From positions 25,916 through 89,915 of the forward strand of contig JABXHW010000050.1 of assembly GCA_013373425.1 (NCBI GenBank): a stretch of 64,000 nucleotides of DNA. Reading direction: 5' to 3'. The DNA comes from Flavobacteriia bacterium (GTDB lineage Bacteria > Bacteroidota > Bacteroidia > Flavobacteriales > Schleiferiaceae). Positions within the stretch are counted from its first letter, which is position 1. Each line of letters opens with the position of its first letter. The notes under the pieces are model-generated. The model made no database searches, had not been told where the DNA came from, and worked only from the letters and a program-made list of their open reading frames with translations. Positions 8,503 to 18,200 of this stretch are shown piece after piece. A program made the translations under genes and the position numbers.

Positions 8503-10460
8503 GGAAGTCGCTTCTCGTTCTATTTCTTTTCGTCGGACTCACCGTAGTACTCGTTCAATGCAATGATCCGCAAGAATCGAGTGATTCGTCTCAAGAGTTA
8601 GCTTGGCGAAACCATCACGACACGGTTTCTTATGTGGGAATGAATGCCTGCTTGAGCTGTCACGGCGAGATCCATCATACTTTCCAGCACACTGGCATGG
8701 GCCAGTCCTTTGGTCGGGCTACCTTGGAAAAGTCGCATTATGACTGGAATGGGAGCGAAGTAATCTACGATGAAGATCTCAATTTATATTATCAACCAAT
8801 CTTTCGAGATAGCCTGCTTTTCGTTCGCGAGTTTCGATTAGAGGATGGCGATACAATACACAAGAGAATTCAACAGATTCAATATATCATTGGATCCGGT
8901 CAGCATACGAATAGTCACATCTACAATGTCAATGGCTATCTCTATCAAGCTCCATTCACTTATTACACACAAGATGGAAAGGCAGATTTACCTCCTGGTT
9001 TTGAGGATGGTGCTAATAGTCGTTTTTCCAGAATCATTGGATTGGAATGCATGAGTTGCCACAATGCCATGCCTACAAACTTCCAATTAGGGTCCGATAA
9101 CAAGTTCAACTCTGTTCCGATGGGGATCGACTGTGAGCGTTGTCATGGGCCTGGAGAATTGCACGTTTCCGAAAAGCTGAAGGGAATTGTCGTGGATACA
9201 GCATTGGAGGCCGACAATAGCATCGTCAATCCGCGTAGGCTTTCATCTGAACTTCAAATGGAGCTCTGCCAACGTTGCCACTTGCAAGGAAACGCAGTCT
9301 TGAAGCCAGGAATGAGCTTTTTCGACTTCAAACCGGGAATGCACCTTTCAGAAGTTATGGATGTTTACCTCCCTAGATATGATGATAGTGAGCATTCTTT
9401 CATAATGGCTAGTCACGCTGATCGACTAAAGCTGTCCGAGTGTTACATAGCAGGTGAGGGGAGCTTCAACTGCATATCTTGTCACAATCCGCATGTGAGT
9501 GTTCGAGAAACGAATACCTTGAGGTTTAATCAGACCTGTACTTCTTGTCATGGCGGCGCGGATCAATCATTCTGCACAGAGGATGAATCGGTTCGAATGA
9601 GCACAGATAATAACTGTGTGTCATGCCATATGCCGTCGAGTTCTTCCAACGATATACCTCACGTAAGTGTGCACGATCACTGGATTAGAGTTCCTCAAGA
9701 GCCCACAGTGCAAGTTTCAGAGAATAAAACCCTTCGAGCTTTGGTTGCGATCAACAATCCGAACCCTTCAACAAGGAGTAAGGCTCGCGCTTTCCTTCGG
9801 CAATTTGAGCAGTTTGAAGGCGACTTGACCCTTCTAGATTCCGCTTGGAAGTATATTCAGAAGCTGCCGAGAGAGGAGAGTATGACTGAGCGTGTTCATC
9901 TCTTCCACTTGAGAGGCACTCCAGCATTGTTGAGGAATTATGTAAATCAGGAAGGGCCATCGAATATCTTGCAGCGACTCACAGAAAGGAGCTTTGACAA
10001 TCGCCATGCTTGGACCGCTTACCGAATTGGTGAAGCGTACAACTCACTTCAGGAATATGAGAATGCACGTGCCTACTATCAAAAGGCGGTAGAGCTGGCT
10101 CCATTGGTACTGGATTTTAGAAATAAGCTTGGTGCTGCGGCATTGAAGATTGGAGATATTGAATCGGCTCGTACCGAATACACATTTATGCTTGAATCGA
10201 ATCCGTACTTATCGGAAGCGCATAACAATCTTGGATACTTGGAGTTGTTCTACGGAGATACGGCGTCGGCGACGCGTTATTTCGAGAATGCGCTGGAGCT
10301 CGACCCCGATTACCACACTGCTCGATTGAACTTGGTTTCAACATATGCAGCTCAGGGTGAGTATGCTAAGGCTAGAACATTGTTCCGTCCACTGATTCAA
10401 AGGTATCCTGATAATCGTGAATATCTTCTGTTTTGGGAGGAGCTCCAACGCATAGATTGA
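8499..10460 (+). CDS. Seven-haem cytochrome c lipoprotein with C-terminal TPR domain
   Basis: Predicted periplasm-facing lipoprotein (653 residues) carrying seven CxxCH haem sites: CLSCH, CMSCH, CERCH, CQRCH, CISCH, CTSCH and CVSCH, spread over residues 51-380. The start is the ATG overlapping the preceding stop; it gives a signal peptide ending in a lipobox (VLVQC, Cys21). The ORF-track start at 8445 would add an untypical leader. From about residue 490 there are tandem TPR units (NSLQEYENARAYYQKAVELAP, then LGYLELFYGDTASATRYF). Fold and haem spacing recall cytochrome c554-like electron carriers, but partner and substrate are unknown. Location between dapF and mltG is unexpected for a redox protein. 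Confidence 0.88.
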   Translation: MRKSLLVLFLFVGLTVVLVQCNDPQESSDSSQELAWRNHHDTVSYVGMNACLSCHGEIHHTFQHTGMGQSFGRATLEKSHYDWNGSEVIYDEDLNLYYQPIFRDSLLFVREFRLEDGDTIHKRIQQIQYIIGSGQHTNSHIYNVNGYLYQAPFTYYTQDGKADLPPGFEDGANSRFSRIIGLECMSCHNAMPTNFQLGSDNKFNSVPMGIDCERCHGPGELHVSEKLKGIVVDTALEADNSIVNPRRLSSELQMELCQRCHLQGNAVLKPGMSFFDFKPGMHLSEVMDVYLPRYDDSEHSFIMASHADRLKLSECYIAGEGSFNCISCHNPHVSVRETNTLRFNQTCTSCHGGADQSFCTEDESVRMSTDNNCVSCHMPSSSSNDIPHVSVHDHWIRVPQEPTVQVSENKTLRALVAINNPNPSTRSKARAFLRQFEQFEGDLTLLDSAWKYIQKLPREESMTERVHLFHLRGTPALLRNYVNQEGPSNILQRLTERSFDNRHAWTAYRIGEAYNSLQEYENARAYYQKAVELAPLVLDFRNKLGAAALKIGDIESARTEYTFMLESNPYLSEAHNNLGYLELFYGDTASATRYFENALELDPDYHTARLNLVSTYAAQGEYAKARTLFRPLIQRYPDNREYLLFWEELQRID

Positions 10461-10462
10461 CT

Positions 10463-10470
10463 TAAGTTTG
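10463..10470 (+). promoter_or_regulatory. mltG: Possible -7 box before mltG
   Basis: TAAGTTTG fits TAnnTTTG and lies in the 29-nt gap between the cytochrome stop and the mltG ATG. No -33 element was found, so this is tentative. Confidence 0.3.
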
Positions 10471-10489
10471 TGCCGAATTCACATTGATT

Positions 10490-11518
10490 ATGCGCAGAAG
10501 AATATTTCTCTTTCTTTTCATCTTCCTCATCTTGGGCGGTTCGGCTATTGCCTATTTTGGATATGGAATGGTGATGGCTTCAAACTTCAAGGGTGAGCCC
10601 ATCGCATTTGTTGTGAAGGAGGAAACAACCGTTGATGACATTGTTCACGAGTTGGGCAACGGCCTGATAGACCCTGAGACCTTCAAGACTTGGGCAGATA
10701 TGCGCAATTTAGAGTCGAGCTTGAAAATTGGCCGCTATGAATTCAGAGAAGGAATGTCCAATCGCCAAATGGTAAATTACCTGAAGGCTGGATTGCAGGC
10801 GCCTCATAGAATTCAGTTTCACAATGTGAAGAACTTCCAAGAACTAGCTGAGGAGCTCGCTTTGGACATGGATCAAGATTCAGTCGACTACTACGAGGTA
10901 TTGGTTGACGATAGCTTCTGGGAGCATAGAGATGTGCTGGACAAGAATGCGCGTTGGGCCTACATCATTCCAAACACCTACGAAATCTACTATACCAACA
11001 CTCCAAGAGAAGTGCTGGATCGTTTAGTAGAAGAACGCAATCGATTCTGGAATGAGGAAAGAAGAGCGCAAGCAGAAGAGTTGGGACTAACACCAGTGGA
11101 AGTGAGTATTCTCGCATCGATTGTTTCTGGTGAGACTTACATGGTGGATGAAATGCCAACTGTTGCTGGTCTTTACTTAAACCGCCTTGAGCGGGGTATT
11201 CGACTTCAATGTGATGCGACATCAAAGTTTGCATGGGAGATGGAGCACCCGGAAGATCGACCTGTCCGTACGGTGTTGAATCCGATGGTTGAGTTTATAC
11301 ATCCTTATAACACATACACTTTCGAAGGACTTCCTCCAGGGCCAATTTCTATTCCTGAGATTCAAGCCATCGAAGCGGTGTTGGACTATGAGGAGCACGA
11401 CTACCTCTTCATGATGGTAGACCCGGATAGGGTAGGGTATCACAAGTTTGCTCGAACAAATGCCGAGCACGAGAGAAATGTGAACTATTACAGAAGAGTT
11501 CGCGCATCAAGACGGTAA
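10490..11518 (+). CDS. mltG: Endolytic murein transglycosylase MltG
   Basis: Inner-membrane enzyme that cleaves nascent glycan strands and is thought to end peptidoglycan polymerisation. The start at ATG 10490 (MRRRIFLFLF) is preferred over the TTG at 10484. One N-terminal membrane helix (residues 4-24) precedes the YceG-like domain, with LysM-like features in the first 100 residues. The catalytic Glu is near residue 215 in ASIVSGETY. PTVAGLYLNRL and LPPGPISIP are conserved family segments. The 342-residue length is normal. Together with dapF at the head of the operon it supports a cell-wall role for the cluster. Confidence 0.95.
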   Translation: MRRRIFLFLFIFLILGGSAIAYFGYGMVMASNFKGEPIAFVVKEETTVDDIVHELGNGLIDPETFKTWADMRNLESSLKIGRYEFREGMSNRQMVNYLKAGLQAPHRIQFHNVKNFQELAEELALDMDQDSVDYYEVLVDDSFWEHRDVLDKNARWAYIIPNTYEIYYTNTPREVLDRLVEERNRFWNEERRAQAEELGLTPVEVSILASIVSGETYMVDEMPTVAGLYLNRLERGIRLQCDATSKFAWEMEHPEDRPVRTVLNPMVEFIHPYNTYTFEGLPPGPISIPEIQAIEAVLDYEEHDYLFMMVDPDRVGYHKFARTNAEHERNVNYYRRVRASRR

Positions 11519-11520
11519 AC

Positions 11521-11552
11521 AAAAAAAGCGACTCCATTTGGAATCGCCTTCT
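11521..11552 (-). terminator. Terminator between mltG and T9SS gene
   Basis: GCGATTCCAAATGGAGTCGC hairpin followed on the minus strand by TTTTTTT. It serves the minus-strand gene ending at 11576 and may also slow transcription from mltG. Confidence 0.75.
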
Positions 11553-11575
11553 CATAAATCTTTGTTGGTGGACTT

Positions 11576-12373
11576 CTACTGGAGCACAACACGTGAACTT
11601 CTCAATACTTCGTTGTCTCTTGTAAACTGAAGGAGATAAACGCCAGGATGCAGATTAGAAAGTGCCAATCTACTTTGTCCAGCATCAACTCTACGGTTAA
11701 GTACAACTTTTCCACTCATGTCAATCATTCTAGCCGTGTAATCTTCGCTCAACTGTGGGAGAGTGATAAAACTAGTTGCAGGGTTTGGATGAGGTGTCCA
11801 GTTCTCTAACAAGTTTTCATCCAGAGAAACACTATATACCATATTCAATGTGAAATATGGAAAGATGAGGTCGGGGTCAACAGGTTGATCTACCATACCT
11901 GTTAATTCGGTTGTATTAATTTCAATCGGACCGTTGTCGATTGGTCTCCACGGGAATGAGCTGTTTGAATATACTGTAACATCAACTTGAGTCAAATCAA
12001 ACTCTAATGTGTAGCTTTCATTTGTTTCAAACACGACAGTGCTTGCATCAAAGCCATGGGTGCTGGCTCCTAATTCTTCAGGGTACCCCGACCAAAGCAC
12101 ACTGCCGTCCGTATCCAAAATTCGTAGATAAGCACTGCCTGAAGTGGTGCTTGCAGGATTCTGCCATTTGATGACATCAATGCGGCTAGGAAGCCCCGTC
12201 CAAGTAAAGTTCATACTGAACGTTCCGTCTACTTCAACATCGGTTGGTGTGCTATTAGACGGGTATAGTGGATACGATTCTGTCTCACTCTGTGCAAGAG
12301 CAAGGAACGGAATCACCCCCATGAGGAGTGTGGCAATTACGCCTCGTAAGTTGAAGGTGTGCGACTTCTTCAT
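11576..12373 (-). CDS. Secreted protein with T9SS C-terminal sorting domain
   Basis: No enzyme family recognised. The 265-residue product has a signal peptide (MKKSHTFNLRGVIATLLMGVIP... cut near FLALAQ), a beta-rich middle (residues 35-190) and a C-terminal T9SS sorting domain: PHPNPATSFITL, then MIDMSGKVV, then LHPGVYLLQ. It should cross the outer membrane by the type IX system and be released or attached to the surface. It is a single gene between convergent mltG and the clpB terminus. What it binds is unknown. Confidence 0.8.
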   Translation of the reverse strand: MKKSHTFNLRGVIATLLMGVIPFLALAQSETESYPLYPSNSTPTDVEVDGTFSMNFTWTGLPSRIDVIKWQNPASTTSGSAYLRILDTDGSVLWSGYPEELGASTHGFDASTVVFETNESYTLEFDLTQVDVTVYSNSSFPWRPIDNGPIEINTTELTGMVDQPVDPDLIFPYFTLNMVYSVSLDENLLENWTPHPNPATSFITLPQLSEDYTARMIDMSGKVVLNRRVDAGQSRLALSNLHPGVYLLQFTRDNEVLRSSRVVLQ

Positions 12374-12487
12374 ACGACTTGTTAATTAGGCTTTGGATTA
12401 GAAAGTTACAAATAAAATCTTTCCTTAGCCCCTCTGTATGAAGAAGTCACACACACCGAATTTGTTAATAACCTCTGTAACTTAGAA

Positions 12488-15082
12488 TCAGTCTATGTTT
12501 CGGAAAACAACTTCTCCTTCAAATTCATCAACAAGAATGACGCTATCGGCGGTAATCTCTTGGGAAATGATGCTTTTTGATAGTGGGTTCAGCACTTCTC
12601 GTTGGATGACACGCTTCACAGGACGGGCTCCAAACTGAGGATCGTATCCCACCGTTGCAATGTGTTTGATAGCTTCTCGGGAGAAGTCCAGAGTGATATC
12701 TTGTTTCGCCAATGTCTTCTTCAACAGCTGTAGCTGAATCTTTACCACCCCTGAGATTTGCTTCGAAGTGAGTGGAGTGAAAGTCACTACTTCATCAATA
12801 CGATTCAAGAATTCTGGTCGCAATTGCGACTTCAACATGGTGAATAGGTCATCCTTTAAGCCAGACATCAATTCTGTATCCGAACGCTCATCGTACTCCG
12901 AGAGTCGTTCTTGGATGAGTTGTGATCCTAAATTGGATGTCATGATGATGATTGTATTCTTAAAGTTGACCACTCGACCTTTGTTGTCGGTTAGTCTACC
13001 ATCATCTAGAACTTGCAAGAGGATATTAAAGACATCTGGATGCGCTTTCTCGATCTCATCGAGGAGAACTACGCTGTAAGGTCGACGTCGTACTGCTTCT
13101 GTGAGCTGCCCACCTTCATCGTATCCAACATATCCCGGAGGCGCGCCGACCAATCTGCTTACGGAATGGCGTTCTTGATACTCACTCATGTCGATGCGCT
13201 GAAGAGCTGCTTCATCATCGAATAAGAACTGGGCGAGTGTCTTCGCAAGTTCAGTTTTACCAACACCGGTAGATCCAATGAAAATGAATGAGCCTATTGG
13301 ACGTTTATCATCTCCTAGACCTGCACGATTCCTACGAATGGCATCAGCAACAGCTTGAATCGCTTCATCCTGACCAACAACTCGATGATGCAACTCATCT
13401 TCAAGTCGAAGGAGTTTAGATCGCTCTGATTCGAGCATTTTATTCACCGGAATTCCGGTCCATTTTGACACTACTTCAGCAATGTCCTCGCTGGTAACTT
13501 CTTCTTTGATAAGGCTATCCTGCGACTCTCTCGACTCGAGTTCAGCTTCGCTAGCGCGTAGCGTCTGTTCTGCCTCCTGAATTCGACCGTATCGCAATTC
13601 GGCAACTCTTCCGTAGTCACCAGCGCGCTCAGATTGGTCTGCTTCGAGCTTGAACTTCTCTATGTCTTCCTTTGCCTTTTGGATGCGCTCAACAATTTCA
13701 ACTTCGCCTTCCCATTTGGCGGCAAGTGAATTGCGTTCATCTCTCAGGTTAGCTAGCTCCTCTTTTATGACGGCTAACTTCTTCGCGTCATCTTCCCGTT
13801 TAATTGCTTCCTGTTCAATTTCGAGCTGCATGATTTTACGATCTAGAACATCGATTTCCTCGGGCTTTGAATTTATCTCCATTCTCAATTTCGACGCTGC
13901 TTCATCCACGAGGTCGATGGCTTTATCTGGAAGGAATCGATCGGTAATGTATCGCTGAGATAGCTCTACAGCTGATATAATCGCTTCGTCCTTGATTCTA
14001 ACCTTGTGGTGGGTTTCATATTTGTCCTTAATCCCACGGAGGATTGAAATTGAGCTTTCGGTATCGGGTTCGTCGACAAATACTTTTTGAAAGCGTCGTT
14101 CAAGAGCTTTGTCCTTCTCAAAAAATTTCTGGAACTCGTTGAGAGTTGTTGCACCAATAGCTCGAAGTTCTCCTCTAGCTAGAGCTGGTTTTAGGATATT
14201 TGCGGCATCCATCGCTCCTTCTCCGCCACCGGCACCTACCAAGGTGTGTATCTCATCTATAAAGAGAATGACCTCACCATCACTTTGACTGACTTCTTTC
14301 ACCACTGCTTTGAGTCGCTCTTCAAATTCACCTTTGTATTTCGCTCCGGCGATTAGAGAAGCCATGTCCAAGGAGTGAATCACTTTGGATTTGAGGTTTT
14401 CAGGCACGTCTCCCTTTACGATTCTATGCGCCAATCCTTCAGCGATAGCCGTTTTACCGACACCTGGTTCTCCAACGAGTATGGGATTGTTTTTGGTTCT
14501 TCGTGAGAGTATTTGCAGAACTCGACGAATCTCCTCGTCTCGTCCAATTACGGGATCCAACTTTCCGGAATCCGCCATTTCATTGAGGTTCATGGCGTAT
14601 TTACCCAGGGCGTTGTAGGAGTTCTCGGCAGATGCTGTTGTTGCTTTGTCTCCCTTTCTCAACTCTTCAATGGCCGCATTCAGGTCTTTATCACGGATTC
14701 CCGCATCTTTCAACATTCGAGCAACGGGTCCGCTTGCATTTAGCAATCCGCGAACGAGGTGCTCTATAGACACAAAGTCATCACCATTCTTAGTTGCAAA
14801 AGTCTGCGCTTTTTGAATGGCTTCTGATGCCTCTCGAGAGAAGTATTGCTGACCGCCCTCTACTTTGGGAATACCTTCCAGTTGGGCGCGAACTGCTGAA
14901 ACAATTGAATCCGCATTCACCCCAAGCTTCTTGAAGAGGAAGGGTAGGACCTGCTCATCTGCTTCGTGTATTCCCTCGAAGAGATGTAAGTCTGTGATAT
15001 TCTGATGGCCTTTCTCCAATGCAACAGATTGTGCTGCCTGGATGGCCTCTTGTGATTTTATAGTGAACTTATCTAGTTTCAT
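12488..15082 (-). CDS. clpB: ClpB disaggregase
   Basis: Cytoplasmic AAA+ chaperone that, with DnaK, pulls polypeptides out of aggregates. The 864-residue length and architecture are standard: a double Clp-N repeat (about 1-145), NBD1 with Walker [10 protein letters not shown], the coiled-coil middle domain (about 400-525, Glu/Lys-rich, with KWEGEVE), NBD2 with Walker [10 protein letters not shown], and a C-terminal domain with GARPVKR. No ClpP-binding tripeptide loop was noticed, consistent with ClpB. Upstream, TAAAGTTG about 25 nt before the ATG is a weak -7 candidate. No CIRCE-type inverted repeat was seen. Confidence 0.97.
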   Translation of the reverse strand: MKLDKFTIKSQEAIQAAQSVALEKGHQNITDLHLFEGIHEADEQVLPFLFKKLGVNADSIVSAVRAQLEGIPKVEGGQQYFSREASEAIQKAQTFATKNGDDFVSIEHLVRGLLNASGPVARMLKDAGIRDKDLNAAIEELRKGDKATTASAENSYNALGKYAMNLNEMADSGKLDPVIGRDEEIRRVLQILSRRTKNNPILVGEPGVGKTAIAEGLAHRIVKGDVPENLKSKVIHSLDMASLIAGAKYKGEFEERLKAVVKEVSQSDGEVILFIDEIHTLVGAGGGEGAMDAANILKPALARGELRAIGATTLNEFQKFFEKDKALERRFQKVFVDEPDTESSISILRGIKDKYETHHKVRIKDEAIISAVELSQRYITDRFLPDKAIDLVDEAASKLRMEINSKPEEIDVLDRKIMQLEIEQEAIKREDDAKKLAVIKEELANLRDERNSLAAKWEGEVEIVERIQKAKEDIEKFKLEADQSERAGDYGRVAELRYGRIQEAEQTLRASEAELESRESQDSLIKEEVTSEDIAEVVSKWTGIPVNKMLESERSKLLRLEDELHHRVVGQDEAIQAVADAIRRNRAGLGDDKRPIGSFIFIGSTGVGKTELAKTLAQFLFDDEAALQRIDMSEYQERHSVSRLVGAPPGYVGYDEGGQLTEAVRRRPYSVVLLDEIEKAHPDVFNILLQVLDDGRLTDNKGRVVNFKNTIIIMTSNLGSQLIQERLSEYDERSDTELMSGLKDDLFTMLKSQLRPEFLNRIDEVVTFTPLTSKQISGVVKIQLQLLKKTLAKQDITLDFSREAIKHIATVGYDPQFGARPVKRVIQREVLNPLSKSIISQEITADSVILVDEFEGEVVFRNID

Positions 15083-15200
15083 GATGATCTGGTTTACGTC
15101 GAAGCATCATCAACTTTAGCACCAAGGCGAAAAGGGAAGAAGCTGAATGTCTAATTGGCGTGTATCTCCTATGTGTACTGACTTCCCGACAGGTGGAAAC

Positions 15201-15229
15201 AAAAAAAGGGCGCCAAAATGACGCCCTTT
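15201..15229 (-). terminator. Terminator of the 1586-residue T9SS gene
   Basis: AAAGGGCGTCATTTTGGCGCCC then TTTTTTT on the minus strand, 24 nt beyond the stop. Confidence 0.85.
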
Positions 15230-15252
15230 CCGTGTTGAAAAATGAGAACGAT

Positions 15253-18200
15253 TTACTCGTGAGTTACGATGAACTTCAGTGTACGTTGTTCTCCATTAAT
15301 GGTAACATTCGCGATGTACATACCATTTGTGAAGCTCTCAGTGTTCACGCTTACAGCGTTCTTACCAATTGAGAGTTTTTCATTCGTTGAGAAGATAACC
15401 TGACCAAGCAAGTTGGTGATTGAAATCTCCGCATCACCGTTCACAGAAGACAGGATGTTGATATCCGTGTAGCTATCTGCTGGGTTAGGGAAGATCTGAA
15501 GATCACCAATAGCGCTAGGCTCTAGTTCTTCGATACTAATTGGACCTGTAGAAGGTGGATTTCCAGTAATTGTGAAACAGAAATCATCTACAGTCCATCC
15601 CGCACTTTCAACGGTGTAATCTGAAGCGAATCTCCAACGGAATACCACCGTACCAATAGTGTCTACAGAGAATGTAGCTACTGATTTGGTCCATGGGAAC
15701 TGACCACTCCAGCCACCAGAAAGGCGGTTGAGTGAAGTTACGTGAGTAGTATTGTACCAAGTACCGTTAGGATTCACAGAACCCAAGGTGTACCAGTTGA
15801 TACCCCCGTTGAAGCTGAATTCGATAGCGCCACCGTCGTGATACTGCTCGCCGTTCATCTGGTGCCAGAAGCTGAATTCATAAACAGAATCAGGAACCAA
15901 GTTGAAGAATGGCGTGTGCAGTGCACTCTCATTCAGGTTTTCATAATTGGAGTCGAGATCGACACTCCATGCATTTGACCCTGAGTAAGTACCCGGTAGA
16001 GTAGGTTGAGTTGGGTTACCAAACTCCCACTCGTGTTGCAACTGCTTATCGTAAGAGTGGAGTGCAACCAATGGAATAGCATTCGGATCCTCAAAGTCAT
16101 TACAGTAGTTGCTAGAGTCACGTGTTGGAGTAACCTCAGGCAATACTGAGAATGTGAAGCTGAACAGGTCATCCGCTGGACGGTTATCCGCCTTTGGAAT
16201 ACTGTCGAATGCAGATTCAGGGCGAGACGTTTGAATGTCTACGGTATGTGGTCCTGGTGCCATAGGGCCAGTAGGAGTAGTGAAGTTATAACGAACCACT
16301 TTACCTTTGAAGAAATTAGGTTCGCTCACTGTCTCCCAATTCGACCATGTACCATTGTCGATTCGATATCTGATCTTGTAACCGCGCAAAACTTTCTCAC
16401 CTGTGTTCTGAACGCGAGCCCAGATATTCGCTGGTTGATTAGGTACTACCAAGTACTCTTTAGTATCACCAAAGATTGGGCTTACAGAGTTCTGTGGAGG
16501 AACGATTATGTTGAAGTCATCGATGCTCCAACCACGTCCACCTGAAGTGGTACCCGTAGTTTGCAATTGATAACGAAGACGAAGTGGGTTAGGGTTGAAG
16601 TTCCAAATCAATAATGGGAACTCCGCCAATTTCCAGCCGGCACTGCTGCCAGTCCAACCCTCACCACCGTTGAAGGCAGGTACACCTGCAACGTCGTACC
16701 AGTTTACACCTACTTGAGTAGAGTTGAAACCGAATTGGTTCCAGCTACCGTTCAAGAAGTATTCTACACGGCCACCATCACCACCACTAAAGTCGAAACG
16801 GTGACGGAAGCGTAGAATAGCACCAACTACGGTGTCAAATCCAACAAGTGGTGGAACACGAAGACCTTCGTTGAGGTTCTGGTAATCAAAGTTATTTGCA
16901 ACGTTCCAAGAGCTAGGTGCAGAGAACGCAGCGTTCCAAGAACCTTTCTGAGGAGTACCGTGCTCCCATGCTTTCAAACCACCTTGTGAGAACCAGCCCT
17001 TAGTGTCATATGAACAGCTGTCGAAGTTCTCATTCAAGTAAGGAATATTGATCTCCTTGAAGGCAGTAGGGTAGTAGTCGACGGTATCATTCCAAGTATT
17101 AGCGTCACTAGCCATTCCCGTGTACGCTTGGATGTGCATCACGCCCGTGTAATAAGCAGGATTGTTTGGCAATGTCACTTCTGTAGATGCGTGAGCGGCA
17201 ATCGGACCAGGAACTGTGTAGTTTACAGTATTGGTCTTGCTTGGGTCACAGGCATCTGTTACGATTACAGTAAGAGGAACGTTTGAAACTGCAGCCTCAC
17301 CGTAGTTTTGAACGATAACCTTTGTAGCAGGTTGATTCACTGCATCCATGTTTACAACATTTGGACTAGTGATAATTGCTGCACCTACGTCAGTCTGACC
17401 ATCTTCGTCCCAAATCATGATGTTATCGATAGCAGCATCTGTAGCATTGCCCGTACCTCCTGATTGTACGATGATTCTCAAGCGAACCAATCCGCCTACA
17501 TAAGCACTAAGATCAGCGCGCTTCCATCTCCAATCATCTGTAGTTGATGTCTGTTGAGGAGAAGTCACTGCGCTTCCAGGTACATCCAGCCACTGTGTGG
17601 TTCCATCTAGCTGGTACTGCACTTTGATGAAGTTCACGTTTGCACCATACATGTGGTACCAGTAAGAGATACTTGGGTTGGTCATGTTGGTCAAATCCAC
17701 ACAACGATCCAACTCGTAACGTGCGAAGTTGGTACCTGTAGCACGACTGTCGGTGTAGAGGTAGTTTCCGTCTCCTTTGAAGTCGCGACGTGGACCTGTG
17801 TTGAAGTCTTCTGTCACTTCACGGCCTACAACGAAAGCCAAATCGGCTTGGTTTACCGGAGGAAGAACCAACCAGTCAGGGTTACCATAAGTACCCGGGT
17901 TATTAATGGTACCGTTTCCGTATACCCAACCTGCACCGTCGAAGTCCTCTACATAAGGGAAGCTGTTAACTGGTTGAATGTGCTCGATGAGGAGTGGGCC
18001 AATGGTATCATTGGTATTATCACCATCACCTGGCATATCTACCCAAGCGTAAATTTCAAATACGCCGTATTGGCTCAAGTCGGCCTTAGGAACAGGAATG
18101 TAATTCATGACATCACCCAACTCCATAGTATCAGTAATCACGTCTGTGAGAATTACTGGCGTTCCGCCGTTCAAGCTAACGCTGAATCCAACTGGAATAC

